Under the pieces are notes generated by a model that had not been told where the DNA came from, did not search any database, and saw nothing but the letters and a program-made list of their open reading frames with translations. The position numbers and the translations under genes are program-made. Source: Hypericum androsaemum (taxonomy: Eukaryota > Streptophyta > Magnoliopsida > Malpighiales > Hypericaceae). Taken from it: a DNA stretch of 64,000 bases. Each line of letters starts with the position of its first letter. Within the stretch, counting starts at the first letter, position 1. The stretch is taken from the NCBI GenBank assembly GCA_963995505.1, contig OZ023198.1:12763141-12827140 (forward strand), written 5' to 3'. This document shows positions 60,908-64,000 of this stretch, one piece after another.

Positions 60908-62760
60908 ATGATATGAAATTGTAATATTTTTATTGTTAGTATCCGACTTTGACATCTAACCAAACCATCTCCTTATCAAAACCAAAAAAAAACCAACTCT
61001 TTATTCTTTTTTATGTCTGGCGAAACTGGTATTAATTAATTCTACAGGTCCTAATCTTGACGCTTTCAGATTTTTGGAAAATAATATTCTAATTATATTT
61101 CTTTTCTTTCTTGATATAAATCAACCTGTATTGCAACAGCAACATTACCATGCCTTCAGAGAAATTGTCTCATCCAGAAGACGAGGTCAACTGTGGCCGT
61201 TGTCTGTTTCCTGAAATAATTATTGAGACATAAACCGCCATGTATCATTTGGTTGAATTGTCACTAAAAATTAAACACTTTCATAACCTAGACATGTAGT
61301 CAATAACATCTTCATGATTGAAATTTTACGAATGAAAATAATATTGTAGTCATGTCTACTTATAAGTACGCTTCTCTGAATATAATTAAAAATATATATA
61401 GTCAACGCGGTTATACATGTCCCAACATTTATTTTTGTTATTACAGGAACCTTATTTTTTGGTGGAAAATTACAAGAACATTATTGAAGCGCGTTGATTC
61501 CGGTCCTACGAAGCACAAAATCTTGCAACGATGTTCTTACCGGGGTTCAAATATAATTATTATTTTTAGTATAAATTTTACATTGTTTATAAAATACGTG
61601 ATCATGCACAAACCATCTCCAAATCGGAAACATTGGTGGAAACGATTCATAATATACATTCATCAAGTCTCTTAATTTGATCTTCCAGGAACTTTAGATA
61701 GGCATTTTTATACCACCACATACACAGTAGACTATTGTAAAGTTTTTCAAACAAATATACAACATCACTCGGAAGAATTAAAACTCAAGACTTCATTATG
61801 TTATCTGTCGGTAAGATTTGAAATAGGTGAGCAAGAAGGCACATACTTCTTTTTATATAAATATATATAAGAAAATTTTATTGATAGCACTTAAGAACAA
61901 GAACTGTAGATGTATTTCAAATTATTGAAAAACTAAGGGCTATTCTGCTTTGATTGGATTTGCCGAAGTTGAAGGCGGCAGCTCCGGCGGCACTTGATGT
62001 TGCTTCTGGCTTATCGCCGGAGGAGGTGGTGATTTCGATCGACTAATTTTAGTTGAGAGACACAAATTTTTATTCCGGATTCTGATTGAGTTGATTTAAA
62101 TTTCTATGCAAAGTTGAGACGTATATCTACGACTTTTTAGTTTATGACTTTTTCAAATTCGAAGTGTAAGGATGTAGTCAAAAGCCGATCGAGTTCGATC
62201 GACCAAAATTAAACTAGACAAGTAGTTCGAAAAAAATTAAATTAGACAAGAGTCGACATAGTATTAGATTGTCTCTTATATTATATTAATATAATCGTAA
62301 AAATGTCAAGTAGGCGACCTACTATTGGGTCACCTCCATTATTTTATGTATTAAATTGGTGGGTCAGTGATCACCTTTTTTTATTTTTTATTAATTTTTT
62401 ATCTATTTTAAAAATATATTAAAAATTTGTCTATTTAGAAAATATATCTAAATTATTTTTATCTATTTTGAAAAAAAAAACCCGTGAGCTTGGCATCACT
62501 TTACTGCCTAGCTTTCTCACCTTCGACTCTGAACACCAATAAATGCTCTTCTTAAATAAACATGGGCAATGATCAAGCTACAGGTACCCACCTAGTATTT
62601 CACCAGGAAAAAAAAATACCCACGCCCCACTCCCGTAAAAAAAAAGAAAAAAAAAGAAAAACTAAAACTAAATGGCCCAACCCCCACTCTCGTAAGAGGG
62701 CCGGCCGACAGGCCTGAATGGGGGTGGGGGTTAGGGAATATTTTAATTTTTTTCCTAATC
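60908..62760. other. gene-poor stretch
   Basis: No gene is supported; a 107-codon plus-strand frame at 61352-61675 is AT-rich and unrecognised. About 62600-62660 is A-rich simple sequence. Confidence 0.5.
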
Positions 62761-63253
62761 TAATCTAGTAACACTTGGTACAATATTATTTGTTGAAATA
62801 GATTTTTGTGGATATAATTTGTGTGGTTATAAAATCAAAACTATTTTTTAACAAAAAAAATAAATAATATGAAAATTTGTATTTTTTATTTTTCTATAAA
62901 TAGAGTACAATATTCACATATTTTGATACAAAATCTAAAATTCTCTCTTCTTTCACTAAATAATCTCTTCTTTAACTACATAATCTTTTTTACTTTATTA
63001 TAAATTTTCTTTGTTATAATTACGGACAAATTATTTTTGTATATTTATTACAATTTATATATAAACTAAAATTTGTAGTAGATAATATGTGGCTGAGAGA
63101 GAAATTAATTATTTATTTGATAATTTAGGTTGGACTAGGTCATCACTATGAGTAGAAAAATATTTAATTGGGTTAATTTGTATGTGTATGAGAGATAAAT
63201 TAATTGTTTATTATGTGACCTAATTTGGATAATGTCACCATTGTAGATGGTCT
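62761..63253. mobile_element. possible PIF/Harbinger-type remnant
   Basis: The right end, on the minus strand, reads GACCATCTACAATGGTGAC next to TTA, resembling PIF/Harbinger ends and their three-base target. Inside lies CTATAAATAGAG (62895-62906), a strong TATA-like box followed by a CT-rich leader. The left end was not found and no transposase frame exists. Confidence 0.3.
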
Positions 63254-64000
63254 AATAAAACCAACACAACCCTTCTGTGAAATTTGGAGTGATTAAAACA
63301 AAACCGGAATCGATCGTCACCTCTTAACCATGAATTGTAATTTTTCTTTTGTTTTTCTAACATCTAAATTTAGAGCCGAACATTATTTCAAATTATTTTT
63401 TCTCCCCTCCGGATGTCAACGTTGTATTCTGGCCGTACAATGGATAACAAGTGATGATGGGCTTGAGCAACTTTTGGGCCCGAAATTTTCAGCCTTCGGC
63501 TATTCGGAACAAAGCCCAACCGAGTTATTTTTTAAAATTTATTCCCCTATATATGTTCTTTTGTTTTTTCACTAGTGAAATATGTTCTTTATTATGTCAA
63601 TGATTTGGCAAGACTTGCACTAATTAATTCTAAGGATTATAATATTGACGCTTTCAGGTTTTTGGTAAATTAATTTTTGTCTCATTTTTTATTGCTATCT
63701 AGAAATAAATTAATCCCTTATTGAAACATCAACAGTACCACGTTTGAAAAAACTCGACTAATCTACAAGAATAGGACAATTGTGCCCGTTGCTTGTTTCG
63801 TGAAGAAATAATTAAAAACTTGGCTGATCTGGCCGAAATTTGTATTTAAAAAATGGTAGTGTAATTACGTTTTCAGTATTCGAATTCAAAATATTTTGTT
63901 AGATTTAGAATAGCTGTATATAAGATTATAGCTTGTTTAGCGGTATTCTCTCCATTTCAGTATCCGTTAACCAACGAGTCTTCAAAATACTATACAAGTC
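63254..64000. other. AT-rich sequence to the window edge
   Basis: An 81-codon plus-strand frame (63330-63575) is unrecognised. Nothing else is supported. Confidence 0.5.

Overview
This window is nuclear DNA from a flowering plant, most likely a eudicot. The evidence is intron-rich plant genes with plant-type splice sites, a plant MATE transporter, a PAPS1-type poly(A) polymerase, a DUF599 gene, two miR156/157 precursors, and Copia- and Gypsy-type LTR retrotransposons. I could not fix the species from the sequence.

Layout. At 1-4994 (minus) lies the 5' half of a Copia retrotransposon, which continues past the left edge. Its 5' LTR sits in intron 4 of a MATE transporter gene whose exons 1-4 lie at 5359-8012 (minus); the last third of that gene is not seen. 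A hAT transposase fragment follows (8283-8769), then a 5.1-kb non-autonomous Gypsy-like LTR element (9759-14851) with a perfect 5-bp target duplication. A 19-exon DEAH-box helicase gene (15927-23172, minus, DExH1/3/5 type) carries a SINE in one intron and appears to use one GC-AG intron. The intronless CCT4 chaperonin gene (24752-26359, plus) is next to it and divergent. A foldback MITE (28235-28530) precedes the 12-exon poly(A) polymerase gene PAPS1 (29662-33589, plus).

The right half is poorer in genes. At 34140-37460 there is a duplicated AT-rich block with three copies of an unrecognised small reading frame, one of them intact. A two-exon DUF599 membrane protein gene lies at 40708-42678 (plus). 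From its last 23 codons onward a segment of about 4.1 kb is duplicated in tandem (42610-about 46250, and 46708-about 55160). Each copy holds a complete-looking miR156/157 hairpin on the minus strand (44000-44225 and 53353-53520) with its own upstream TATA box. Another Gypsy-like LTR element (47410-51818) lies inside the second copy. Farther right are tandem repeats, a GC-rich island of uncertain coding value, a Copia solo LTR (58900-59248), a Gypsy-like solo LTR with perfect target duplications (59908-60902), and a probable PIF/Harbinger remnant.

The host genes are housekeeping or regulatory and do not form a pathway: protein folding (CCT4), mRNA polyadenylation (PAPS1), RNA unwinding (DExH), transport (MATE) and developmental timing (miR156/157). 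The most notable points are the tandem MIR157 pair created by a segmental duplication that also carried the end of the neighbouring gene, the Copia LTR with eight CACGTG boxes just upstream of its TATA box inside a transporter intron, and the non-autonomous LTR family whose copies carry different palindromic tandem arrays in the LTR.
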